A stretch of 64,000 nucleotides of DNA, from NCBI RefSeq assembly GCF_900103365.1, contig NZ_LT629703.1:5566501-5630500 (forward strand). The letters are read 5' to 3'. Below the pieces are notes generated by a model, which did not search any database, was not told where the DNA came from, and saw nothing but the letters and a program-made list of their open reading frames with translations. Positions 17,581-25,537 of this stretch are shown here, piece after piece. Origin of the DNA: Afipia sp. GAS231. GTDB lineage: Bacteria; Pseudomonadota; Alphaproteobacteria; Rhizobiales; Xanthobacteraceae. The stretch's first letter is position 1; every line of letters begins with the position of its first letter. Both the position numbers and the translations under genes were made by a program.

Positions 17581-19677
17581 ATGGACTCAGTGATCATGGA
17601 CCTTCTCGGCGATCGCGTACTCGAACTCGGGCCGAAACCCGATGCCAGCGGGCCGTACAAAAATTTCAAGCTGACCCGCGACGCGGACGGCGTCGCCTGG
17701 CTGTTGTTCGACCGTGACGGGGCCAGCGCCAATACGCTGTCGGCCGATCTGCTCGAAGAGCTCGACAAGGTGCTGGCCGAGCTCGAAAGTGCACGGCCGA
17801 CCGGGCTTGTCGTTCGCTCCGCCAAGACATCCGGCTTCATTGCCGGCGCCGACGTCAACGAATTCCGCGGCGTGACCGACGCCGGCGCGATCGAGACCCA
17901 GATCGGCCGGGCACATGCGGTGATCGACCGGATGGAGGCGCTGCGCATCCCGACCGTCGCTGTCGTCCACGGCTTCTGCCTCGGCGGTGGTCTTGAGGTG
18001 GCGCTGGCCTGCCAGATGCGGATCGCGATCGATGATGCGCGGTTTGGCTTCCCGGAAGTGATGCTCGGCCTGCATCCCGGCCTCGGCGGCACCGTGCGCT
18101 TCACGCATCTGGTCAATCCGATGCAGGCGATGACCTTGATGCTGACCGGCAAGACCATCGATGCGCGGAAAGCGCGATCGTTGGGATTGGTCGATGCCGT
18201 CACGCAGGAGCGTCACGTTCGCGGCGCGGTAAAGGATGCGATGGCGGGCCGCCTCACGCGCGCGCGGCCTGGGCTGCTCAACACCATACTCAACCTCGGT
18301 CCGGTGCGCGGGCTGCTTGCCTCGCGGATGCGCGCCGAGGCCGGCAAGGCCGCACCCGAGGAGCACTATCCCGCACCTTATGCGCTGATCGATCTCTGGG
18401 AAAAGCACGGCGGCGACAAGGCGGCGATGCTCACCGCCGAGAAGGCATCGTTCGCCCGGTTGATGGTGACGCCATCAGCGCAGAACCTGATCCGGGTGTT
18501 CTTCCTGCGCGAGCAGATGAAGAAGCTCGCCGGCACCGGCAACAAGATTGCGCATGTCCACGTGATCGGCGCCGGTGCGATGGGCGGCGACATCGCGGCC
18601 TGGTGCGCCGGCCAGGACATGCGGGTCACGCTCGCCGACATGAAGCCGGAGCCGATCGCCGGCGCCATCAAGCGCGCGTCGGAATTGTTCGGAAAGATCC
18701 TGCGTAAGCGCACCGACGTCCGCGATGCACTGGACAGGCTGATGCCGGACATGCAGGCAGAAGGCGTCCGCAACGCCGATCTCATCATCGAGGCGGTGCC
18801 GGAAAAGCTGGAATTGAAGCAGAAGGTCTATGCCGGCCTGGAGCCGAAGATGAAGCCCGGCGCGATCCTCGCCACCAACACGTCGAGCATTCCGCTGCAG
18901 GATTTACGCACCACCTTGCAGAAACCCGAGCGGCTGCTTGGGCTGCATTTCTTCAACCCGGTGTCGCGGCTTCAATTGGTTGAAGTGGTCAGCCACGACG
19001 GCACAGATGTGCAATTGCTGAAGGAGGCGCTGGCCTTTGTCGGCGCCATCGACCGGCTGCCGTTGCCGGTGAAGAGTTCACCCGGCTTTCTCGTCAACCG
19101 TGCGCTGACGCCCTACATGCTGGAAGCGATGGTGATGCTCGACGAGAAGGTCGACAAATCAGTCATCGACGCCGCGGCCAAAAAGTTCGGCATGCCGATG
19201 GGCCCGATCGAACTCGCCGATCAGGTCGGTCTCGATATCTGCTTGGATGTCGGCGACATGCTGCGCTCGAAATTCGGCGATATGCTGCCGCCGACGCCGG
19301 CCTGGCTGCGCGAAAAGGTCGCGAGAGGCGAACTCGGCCGCAAGACCGGCAAGGGCTTTTACATCTGGAAGGACGGCAAGGCCGATACCGCGCCGACGGC
19401 GTCGTCGGCCGGCCAGCCTTCGCCCGAAATGATCGACCGGCTGATCCTGCCGATGTCCAATGTCTGCGTCGCGTCCTTGCGCGAAGGCATCGTCGACAAT
19501 GCCGACGTGGTCGACGGTGCCGTCATCTTCGGTACCGGTTACGCGCCGTTCCGCGGCGGTCCGTTGAATTATGCGCGCAGCCGCGGCGTCGAAAACGTGG
19601 TCTCGACCTTGCGCGCGCTGACTGAAAAATTCGGCGGCCGGTTCACGCCCGATGCCGGCTGGGAGAATTTCAAGTGA
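17581..19677 (+). CDS. Bifunctional enoyl-CoA hydratase / 3-hydroxyacyl-CoA dehydrogenase (FadB/FadJ type)
   Basis: From ATG 17581 the product has 698 residues, the usual size for FadB/FadJ. The N-terminal crotonase domain shows GFIAGADVNEF (oxyanion hole), GGGLEVALAC and FPEVMLGLHPGLGG, with the two catalytic glutamates in place. The C-terminal part has a Rossmann NAD site (VIGAGAMGGDIAAW) and the dehydrogenase motifs LGLHFFNPV and SSPGFLVNRAL. It performs the hydration and oxidation steps of beta-oxidation. The frame runs back into the thiolase gene, but family sequence begins here. Downstream coupling is by a GTGA overlap. Confidence 0.93.
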   Translation: MDSVIMDLLGDRVLELGPKPDASGPYKNFKLTRDADGVAWLLFDRDGASANTLSADLLEELDKVLAELESARPTGLVVRSAKTSGFIAGADVNEFRGVTDAGAIETQIGRAHAVIDRMEALRIPTVAVVHGFCLGGGLEVALACQMRIAIDDARFGFPEVMLGLHPGLGGTVRFTHLVNPMQAMTLMLTGKTIDARKARSLGLVDAVTQERHVRGAVKDAMAGRLTRARPGLLNTILNLGPVRGLLASRMRAEAGKAAPEEHYPAPYALIDLWEKHGGDKAAMLTAEKASFARLMVTPSAQNLIRVFFLREQMKKLAGTGNKIAHVHVIGAGAMGGDIAAWCAGQDMRVTLADMKPEPIAGAIKRASELFGKILRKRTDVRDALDRLMPDMQAEGVRNADLIIEAVPEKLELKQKVYAGLEPKMKPGAILATNTSSIPLQDLRTTLQKPERLLGLHFFNPVSRLQLVEVVSHDGTDVQLLKEALAFVGAIDRLPLPVKSSPGFLVNRALTPYMLEAMVMLDEKVDKSVIDAAAKKFGMPMGPIELADQVGLDICLDVGDMLRSKFGDMLPPTPAWLREKVARGELGRKTGKGFYIWKDGKADTAPTASSAGQPSPEMIDRLILPMSNVCVASLREGIVDNADVVDGAVIFGTGYAPFRGGPLNYARSRGVENVVSTLRALTEKFGGRFTPDAGWENFK

Positions 19678-20117
19678 CCGATACCCAAGTGACTCACGTC
19701 CACGCGCCGGCGACCACCGAAATCGAGCCGAGCGGCGATCTCTGCATCCGCACGCTGGCGATGCCGGCCGACACCAACGCCAACGGCGATATCTTCGGCG
19801 GCTGGCTGCTCGGCCAGATGGATCTCGGCGGCGGGGTGTTCGCTTCCAAGATCGCGAAATCGCCTACCGTTACCGTCGCGATCGAGGCGATGAATTTTCG
19901 TAAAGCGGTTTATGTCGGCGATCTCGTTTCCGTTCACGCCAGTCTGGTGCGGATCGGCCGGACCTCGGTCACGGTCCATCTCGAGGCCTGGGCACTGCGG
20001 CGCCGGGAGATGGTGCCGATCCTGGTGACGGACGGCAATTTCACCTACGTCTCGATCGACGATCAGGGCCGTCCGCAGCCGATCGCGCAGGCCGGACCTC
20101 CACCGATCCCGGCGTAA
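19674..20117 (+). CDS. Hotdog-fold acyl-CoA thioesterase (YciA-like)
   Basis: The GTG start overlaps the previous stop (GTGA), showing translational coupling. The 147-residue product is a single hotdog domain with MPADTNANGDIFGGWLLGQM, the hallmark of YciA/acyl-CoA hydrolases, and a helix starting at DLGGGVFASK. It hydrolyses acyl-CoA to free acid and CoA. Placed in a beta-oxidation operon it probably acts as an overflow valve that frees CoA from poorly degraded intermediates; that role is inferred. It is the last gene of the operon. Confidence 0.88.
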   Translation: MTDTQVTHVHAPATTEIEPSGDLCIRTLAMPADTNANGDIFGGWLLGQMDLGGGVFASKIAKSPTVTVAIEAMNFRKAVYVGDLVSVHASLVRIGRTSVTVHLEAWALRRREMVPILVTDGNFTYVSIDDQGRPQPIAQAGPPPIPA

Positions 20118-20142
20118 GCGCAGCAGCATTCCCAAACGAAAA

Positions 20143-20169
20143 ACCACCCCGCAGGTCATGCGGGGTGGT
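20143..20169. terminator. Bidirectional terminator between the beta-oxidation operon and the glycine-zipper gene
   Basis: ACCACCCCGC (20143-20152) pairs perfectly with GCGGGGTGGT (20160-20169) across a 7-nt loop. It has an A-tract on the left and CATTGTT on the right. It lies between two convergent genes, so it can serve both. Confidence 0.8.
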
Positions 20170-20198
20170 CATTGTTCCGATTGGATCAGACCCAAGCC

Positions 20199-20639
20199 CT
20201 ACGGGCAGGGACGCTCGTAGCCGTCACGGCCGATGAACGTGCCACGGCGCGGATCGTAGGAGGGCGAGTAGGTGCAGCGCGGGCGCGGCGGTTCGACATA
20301 AGCCCGCGGCGGCGGACCGTCGTATTCGGCGGTCTGGCAGTAACGGCCGGAAACCGCGACCCAGCCGCCGGGCTGCTCCACGTAGCATCCGCCTTGGTAA
20401 TAGCGGTAGCCGCCCGCGCGACGCTCGCCCTCGGAGGCAATCGCGGCACCGGTGCCGGCGCCGATGATCGCACCAGCCGCCGCACCGCCACGGCCACCGA
20501 GCGCGCCGCCGACGATCCCGCCGAGCACGCCGCCGGCGATCGCACCACCGACCGCATCCTGCGCCGCGGCCTCCTGAACGGGCCCGCACACCGCGAGGGC
20601 CAGAAGCGCCGAAAGCGCAAATTTCGAAATCATGTCCAT
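20199..20639 (-). CDS. Secreted glycine-zipper protein
   Basis: The 146-residue product has a signal peptide (ending near EAAAQ, residue 27). It is followed by a glycine-zipper segment of roughly 45 residues with GxxxG spacing (AGGVLGGIVGGALGGRGG), which typically inserts in or spans a membrane. The C-terminal half is rich in Tyr, Pro and Arg and has four cysteines (GGCYV, RYCQT, RCTYS, RPCP). A second Met at residue 3 is an equally good start. Small proteins of this type are common in Bradyrhizobium envelopes; function unknown. Confidence 0.7.
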   Translation of the reverse strand: MDMISKFALSALLALAVCGPVQEAAAQDAVGGAIAGGVLGGIVGGALGGRGGAAAGAIIGAGTGAAIASEGERRAGGYRYYQGGCYVEQPGGWVAVSGRYCQTAEYDGPPPRAYVEPPRPRCTYSPSYDPRRGTFIGRDGYERPCP

Positions 20640-20900
20640 TTCTCCCTGCTGACAGGCCCTTCATAGCAAAGATTCGTCGGGAACACAGCGGCAGCCTGGC
20701 CGCGATTCCCGAGGGGAATAAGGCAAAAATACGCCTGACGGCACATGAGATGTGGCGACGTCCGCACGCCCACTGTTGTCATCGCCTGCTTCGCGACTGA
20801 CACGGCCCGGTTGCACGCGAAGACGCCACGGCTTCGTCACACGCCCGGAACAATCAGCCCCTACATCCGTTGCAAGCAGCGAATCAACCAAGGCCAGGCA

Positions 20901-21092
20901 ATGTCGGATACGTTCATCATCGAAGTTTCGTCGCAACCCGCAGGCATCGTCGTGCGCGGTCCCGGCGGTTTCCGGTTCTTTGCCGCGTCGCACCGTTTCA
21001 ACCGGCTGGAAGGTCAGGTGTTTCGCAACGCGCGCGAGGCCGAGCGCGCGGCGACCCGTCTCGCCGGCGGCGTGCTGCCGACAGCGGCGTAA
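20901..21092 (+). CDS. Small conserved-looking protein of unknown function (63 aa)
   Basis: The ATG at 20901 follows AAGG at suitable spacing and begins the compact sequence MSDTFIIEVSSQPAGIVVRG; the frame upstream is not protein-like. The short alpha/beta-like protein (SQPAGIVVRGPGGFRFFAAS, then an Arg/Ala helix) has no known motif that I recognise. The 260 bp before it show no other gene. The size and position suggest a stand-alone small cytoplasmic protein; modest confidence. Confidence 0.55.
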   Translation: MSDTFIIEVSSQPAGIVVRGPGGFRFFAASHRFNRLEGQVFRNAREAERAATRLAGGVLPTAA

Positions 21093-21154
21093 CCGCCGGG
21101 TCTTGCGAAACGGGCCTTGCCAAGCCGGCTTCGCCTGAAAACGGCGGTCCGTCG

Positions 21155-21631
21155 TCAGAGCTTGGTGGAGGCGCGCGACAGAAGTTTCCAGTCCGCACCC
21201 TGCTTCTGCCAGTTCATCAGGATGTGCAGATTGGTGGAGCTCTTCTTGCCGTCGGCAACGGCTTCAGCTTCGCCCACCCAGTGGAAGCGCACGATCGCCG
21301 CCGGGCCGACCACGGCAATCTTGGTGTCCTGATATTCCAGCGACAGGACTTTCGATTTTCCGTTGGTGGCGTTGGCGATGAAGGTCGCCTTGTCCTCGAC
21401 GCGGCCGTCGGAGTGGCTGTAACTAAGTTCGGCGGCACACAGCGCGGCGAGCGCCTCGGCGTTGGCTGATATCTGGGCCTTGCGAAATGCCTCGACGTTC
21501 TTCGCAACCGCATCTTCATCGGCGCCGGCCAAAGCTGGAGTAATGAAGGCTGGCGCAATCAAGCCTGGAACAATGCTGAGCAGGCCGAGAGCGAGAGCAG
21601 GCAAAGCAAGCTGACGTCGATCGATGTTCAT
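21155..21631 (-). CDS. Secreted NTF2-like (DUF4440/SnoaL-type) protein
   Basis: The ATG at 21631 has an excellent ribosome site (GGAGGA, 5-nt spacing) and opens a long signal peptide (LALPALALGLLSIVPGLIAP up to PALAGA). The mature ~120 residues have the cone-fold pattern of NTF2-like proteins: an N-terminal helix (NVEAFRKAQISANAEALAAL), ELSYSHSDGRVEDKATFIA, and strands ending in DWKLLSRAS. Such domains bind small ligands; no catalytic residues can be assigned. It is divergent from the glpR gene. Confidence 0.75.
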   Translation of the reverse strand: MNIDRRQLALPALALGLLSIVPGLIAPAFITPALAGADEDAVAKNVEAFRKAQISANAEALAALCAAELSYSHSDGRVEDKATFIANATNGKSKVLSLEYQDTKIAVVGPAAIVRFHWVGEAEAVADGKKSSTNLHILMNWQKQGADWKLLSRASTKL

Positions 21632-21879
21632 CGCTTCCTCCATTTTTTGGCTGTGCAACCAGTGTTGCAGCCGCGCGTTGTTTTGTCGAGGATTGTGCAT
21701 GGTGCGGTTGCGAACGGCAGGTGCCGCTTCCGGCGCCAATCGTCTTAACCAGGTTTGGTTGTTTCGCCCGGCTGGCCGCCCTTGCAACCGATCTCCCTCG
21801 TTGACCGCATCGCCAAACCGCCGCACCATAAGGGCCTCATTTCCAGGGTGCTGCCAAAGGGGCTGCCGAGGGAGCTGCA

Positions 21880-22707
21880 ATGGCCGGATTGTCCAACCGC
21901 CAGACCGAAATCCTCAATATCGCCCGCGCCTCCGGCCGCGTGATCGTGGAGGATCTGGCGCGGCGTTTCGAGGTGTCGGCGCAGACCATCCGCAAGGATC
22001 TCAACGACCTCTGCGATCAGCGTTCGCTGACGCGGATCCATGGCGGCGCCATCATCGCCTCCGGCGTCGAAAACCTCGCTTATGAGGCGCGACGCTTTGT
22101 CGCCGCCGAGGAGAAGCGGGCGATCGGGATCGCCGCGGCGTCGCGGATTCCGAACGGCTGCTCGCTGTTCATCAACATCGGCACCACGACCGAAGAAGTC
22201 GCGAGCGCGCTGACCTCGCATGAGGACCTGCTCGTCATCACCAACAACCTAAATGTCGCGATGCTGCTGTACCGGCACCCGCGCATCGAGGTCATCGTGG
22301 CCGGCGGCGCGGTGCGCCGCGCCGATGGTGCGGTGATTGGTTCCACCGCGATCAGTCTCATTGGCCAGTTCAAGGTCGATTACGCCATCATCGGTGCTTC
22401 GGCGATCGACGAGGAGGGCGCGCTCTTGGACTTCGACTATCGCGAGGTGCAGGCGGCGCAAGCCATCATCGCCAACGCGCGCAGCGTCATGCTGGTGGCG
22501 GACTCGACAAAACTTCGCCGAAGCGCGCCGGTTCGCATCGCCCATATCAGCCAGATCCAGACCTTCGTCACCGACGCCGCGCTACCCGCCGGCCTCGCCA
22601 ACATCTGCCACAGCAGAGGCATCGAGGTGGTCGAGGCGATGGACAAGCCCGCCGCCGATATCGATGACCAGGCGGCGGAGCCGTCGACGGTGGTGCGGCT
22701 GAAGTAG
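21880..22707 (+). CDS. glpR: DeoR/GlpR-family repressor of the glycerol locus
   Basis: The 275-residue product has the DeoR N-terminal winged helix (residues 5-60; RRFEVSAQTIRKDLNDL then LTRIHGGA) and the sugar-phosphate isomerase-like sensor fold (INIGTTTEEVA, VITNNLNVA, DYAIIGASAID). GlpR repressors respond to glycerol 3-phosphate. Being 194 bp upstream of glpD and the transporter genes on the same strand strongly suggests it controls them. Candidate operators are the CTTTCG half-sites at 22812-22858. Its C-terminal tail beyond residue 255 is longer than usual and polar. Confidence 0.87.
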   Translation: MAGLSNRQTEILNIARASGRVIVEDLARRFEVSAQTIRKDLNDLCDQRSLTRIHGGAIIASGVENLAYEARRFVAAEEKRAIGIAAASRIPNGCSLFINIGTTTEEVASALTSHEDLLVITNNLNVAMLLYRHPRIEVIVAGGAVRRADGAVIGSTAISLIGQFKVDYAIIGASAIDEEGALLDFDYREVQAAQAIIANARSVMLVADSTKLRRSAPVRIAHISQIQTFVTDAALPAGLANICHSRGIEVVEAMDKPAADIDDQAAEPSTVVRLK

Positions 22708-22744
22708 GGGTCGCGCGAATGCGCGCCCGATGACAGGCTCCGCG
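22708..22744. repeat. Dispersed repeat copy (GCGCGAATGCGCGC family)
   Basis: Directly after the glpR stop codon lies GGGTCGCGCGAATGCGCGCC, continuing into a GATGACAGGCTCCGCG block. The same two blocks recur at 43021-43059 in the same orientation and at 34744-34788 inverted; a fragment occurs at 30671-30689. The core is itself near-palindromic, so it is an interspersed palindromic element. Confidence 0.7.
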
Positions 22745-22811
22745 GCGTCTCGATGGATGCTGGCCGCCCTCTACACCACCGCGTTCGGAAAATTCCACAG
22801 CGGGTTCCTCA

Positions 22812-22858
22812 CTTTCGCTTGCTTTCGTTTTCCGTTGTGATTTAATCGAATCCGAAAG
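22812..22858. promoter_or_regulatory. Candidate GlpR operator upstream of glpD
   Basis: CTTTCG occurs at 22812-22817 and 22822-22827, exactly one helical turn apart, and its complement CGAAAG at 22853-22858, within an AT-richer stretch 44-90 bp before glpD. DeoR-family repressors typically bind TTTCG-containing repeats in this arrangement. The match is by eye; the promoter itself could not be placed with certainty. Confidence 0.5.
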
Positions 22859-22901
22859 CGAAATCGCCGAAGTGAACGGGCGACCGCCGGGGAAGCGATC
22901 T

Positions 22902-24446
22902 TTGGACAGGGTATTCGACCTCGCCATCATTGGAGGCGGCATTAACGGCTGCGGCATCGCGCGCGATGCGGCGGGCCGGGGTAATTCTGTTTTCCTATGT
23001 GAAATGAATGACTTGGCTAGCGGGACGTCGTCCTGGTCGACCAAGCTGGTACATGGCGGTCTGCGCTATCTCGAATATTACGAGTTCCGGCTGGTCCGCG
23101 AGGCGCTGATCGAGCGCGAAATCCTCTGGCAGATCGCGCCGCATATCATTCGCCCGCTGCGTTTCGTTTTGCCGCACCATTCCGGATTGCGACCGGCCTG
23201 GCTGCTCAGGCTGGGGTTGTTTCTGTACGATCACATCGGCGGCCGGCATTTGCTCCCGCCGACCCGCTCGGTCGATCTCGCCCATGACGAGGTGGGAAAA
23301 CCCTTGATCGCCAACCGTTACACCAAGGGCTTTGAATATTCCGATTGCTTCGTCGACGACGCGCGCCTGGTCGTGCTCACCGCGCGCGATGCGGCGGATC
23401 GCGGCGCCGAAATTCACACCCGCACCCGCGCGGTCGAGATCCGGCAGGCCGACGGCATCTGGCAGGTCACCGTCGAGAACACCATCAGCGGTGCGCGCAC
23501 CACCATCAACGCCCGCGCACTGGTCAATGCCGGCGGTCCCTGGGTCGAGCAGGTGCTGTCGTCCGGCTCCGGCGTCAACGCGCGCGCCAAAGTACGGCTG
23601 GTGCAGGGCTCCCACATCGTGGTGCGCAAGCTCTATGAGCACGACCGCGCCTACATGTTCCAGAACGCCGATGGCCGCATCATCTTCGTCATTCCCTACC
23701 AGGACGATTTCACGCTGATCGGAACCACCGATCGCGATTACGACGGCGATCCTTCGAAGGTGAAGGCGTCGAACGAGGAGATCCAGTATCTCTGCGCCTC
23801 CGCCAGCGAATATCTGAAAAATCCGGTCACGCCGGAAGACGTGGTCTGGACCTATTCCGGTGTCCGCCCGCTGTATGACGATGGCGCCAGCGAAGCCAAG
23901 GCCGCGACCCGCGATTACGTGTTCGAACTCGATACGCCGGGCGGTGCGCCGCTGCTGTCGATCTATGGCGGCAAGATCACGACCTATCGGCGTCTGGCCG
24001 AAGAGGCATTGGAACGGCTCGCGCCGTACCTGCGTAGCGCCAAGGCCAAGGAAGGCTGGACCGGCAAGCAACCGCTGCCCGGCGGCGACATGGATGTCTC
24101 GGCGATTGCGGCGCTGACTGCGGAACTGGTGCGGAAATATTCGTTTCTCCCGTCCGCCCATGCCAACCGGATGGCGCACGCCTATGGCACCCGCGCCGCC
24201 AAGGTTTTAGGCAGTGCGAAATCGATGGCCGATCTCGGCCAGTCATTCGGCGCCAGCTTGACGGAAAGCGAAGTCAGGTACCTGATGTCGGCGGAATGGG
24301 CCTGTACCGCCGAAGACGTGGTGTGGCGCCGGTCCAAGCTCGGCTTGCGGCTGTCATCCGACCAAATCGCCGCGCTCGATGCATGGATCGCCGCCAACCG
24401 CGCCGCCGGCGAACGTCCCCTACGTGAAGCGGGAGGACGGACATGA
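22902..24446 (+). CDS. glpD: Glycerol-3-phosphate dehydrogenase, FAD-dependent
   Basis: The TTG at 22902 is chosen because GGGGAAG lies 6 nt upstream and the protein then begins LDRVFDLAIIGGGINGCG, like known GlpD starts; GTG 22872 is an alternative without a ribosome site. The 514-residue enzyme has the FAD Rossmann motif GGGINGCG, GTSSWSTKLVHGGLRYLE and the C-terminal GlpD cap domain. It oxidises glycerol 3-phosphate to dihydroxyacetone phosphate and feeds electrons to quinone at the inner membrane. An ATGA overlap couples it to glpS. Confidence 0.93.
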   Translation: MDRVFDLAIIGGGINGCGIARDAAGRGNSVFLCEMNDLASGTSSWSTKLVHGGLRYLEYYEFRLVREALIEREILWQIAPHIIRPLRFVLPHHSGLRPAWLLRLGLFLYDHIGGRHLLPPTRSVDLAHDEVGKPLIANRYTKGFEYSDCFVDDARLVVLTARDAADRGAEIHTRTRAVEIRQADGIWQVTVENTISGARTTINARALVNAGGPWVEQVLSSGSGVNARAKVRLVQGSHIVVRKLYEHDRAYMFQNADGRIIFVIPYQDDFTLIGTTDRDYDGDPSKVKASNEEIQYLCASASEYLKNPVTPEDVVWTYSGVRPLYDDGASEAKAATRDYVFELDTPGGAPLLSIYGGKITTYRRLAEEALERLAPYLRSAKAKEGWTGKQPLPGGDMDVSAIAALTAELVRKYSFLPSAHANRMAHAYGTRAAKVLGSAKSMADLGQSFGASLTESEVRYLMSAEWACTAEDVVWRRSKLGLRLSSDQIAALDAWIAANRAAGERPLREAGGRT

Positions 24447-25525
24447 GCGTCACGCTCGAACATGTCACGCGCACCGTGGATGGCATCCCGACCATTCGCG
24501 ATGTCTCGCTGACGCTCGACCGCGGTACGCTGAGCGTGCTGCTCGGGCCGACGCTGTCGGGCAAGACCTCGATCATGCGGCTGCTCGCCGGTCTCGACAA
24601 GCCATCCGCAGGCCGCGTGCTGGTCGATGGCAAGGACGTGACCGGCGCCGACGTGCGGCAACGCTCGGTCGCGATGGTCTACCAGCAATTCATCAATTAT
24701 CCCTCGCTGACGGTCTACGAGAACATCGCCTCGCCCTTGCGCGTGCAGGGCAAGCCGCGCGGCGAGATCGAAAAGCGGGTGCAGGAGGCGGCCAGCCTGT
24801 TGCGGCTCGAGCCGTATCTGCAGCGCACGCCGCTGCAACTGTCCGGCGGCCAGCAGCAGCGCACCGCGATCGCCCGCGCGCTGGTCAAGGGCGCCGATCT
24901 GGTGCTGCTCGACGAGCCGCTCGCCAATCTTGATTACAAGCTGCGCGAGGAGTTGCGCACCGAACTGCCGCGCATCTTCGAGGCGTCGGGCGCGATCTTC
25001 GTCTATGCGACCACCGAGCCCTCCGAAGCGCTGCTGCTCGGCGGCGACACGCTCTGCATGTGGGAAGGCCAGGTGCTGCAGGCCGGCAATACCTCAAAAG
25101 TCTATCGCCAGCCCGACACGCTGCGGGTGGCGCAGGTGTTTTCCGATCCGCCGCTCAACCTCGTCGGCATCGAGAAGAAAAGCGGTTCGGTCCAATACGC
25201 CGGCGGCATCCAGGCGCCTGCTAGCGGACTCTACGCGTCGCTGGCCGATGGACCCTATCGCGTCGGCTTCCGCGCGCATCAGTTGGAAGTGGCGAACGGC
25301 ATTGCCGGCCGTCATGCGTTCCAGGCAACCGTCACCGTGACCGAGATTACCGGTTCGGAAAGTTTTGTGCATCTCAACCGCGATGCGTCGAACTGGGTGG
25401 CAGTGCTGCAGGGCGTCCATGAATACGAACCCGGCCACGTGCTCGATGCCGTGCTCGATCCCGACAATGTTTTTGTGTTCGACGCCGCCGACCGGCTGGT
25501 CGCGGCACCCAGCAAAGCAATTTGA
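24443..25525 (+). CDS. glpS: Glycerol ABC transporter ATPase GlpS (H-loop His missing)
   Basis: The 360-residue protein has a Walker A at 35-42 (GPTLSGKT), Q-loop Gln81, intact signature LSGGQQQR at 133-140, Walker B with D157/E158, D-loop NLD and a C-terminal TOBE-like domain of MalK-type importers. The H-loop is altered: where other ATPases read YVTHDQTEAL it reads YATTEPSEAL, putting Thr191 in place of the switch histidine. Paired with GlpT, which has the histidine but lacks the signature, this gives one proper and one dead ATP site. It belongs to the glpSTPQV glycerol uptake system known from Rhizobium leguminosarum. Confidence 0.88.
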   Translation: MSVTLEHVTRTVDGIPTIRDVSLTLDRGTLSVLLGPTLSGKTSIMRLLAGLDKPSAGRVLVDGKDVTGADVRQRSVAMVYQQFINYPSLTVYENIASPLRVQGKPRGEIEKRVQEAASLLRLEPYLQRTPLQLSGGQQQRTAIARALVKGADLVLLDEPLANLDYKLREELRTELPRIFEASGAIFVYATTEPSEALLLGGDTLCMWEGQVLQAGNTSKVYRQPDTLRVAQVFSDPPLNLVGIEKKSGSVQYAGGIQAPASGLYASLADGPYRVGFRAHQLEVANGIAGRHAFQATVTVTEITGSESFVHLNRDASNWVAVLQGVHEYEPGHVLDAVLDPDNVFVFDAADRLVAAPSKAI

Positions 25526-25537
25526 GGGAGATGCATC

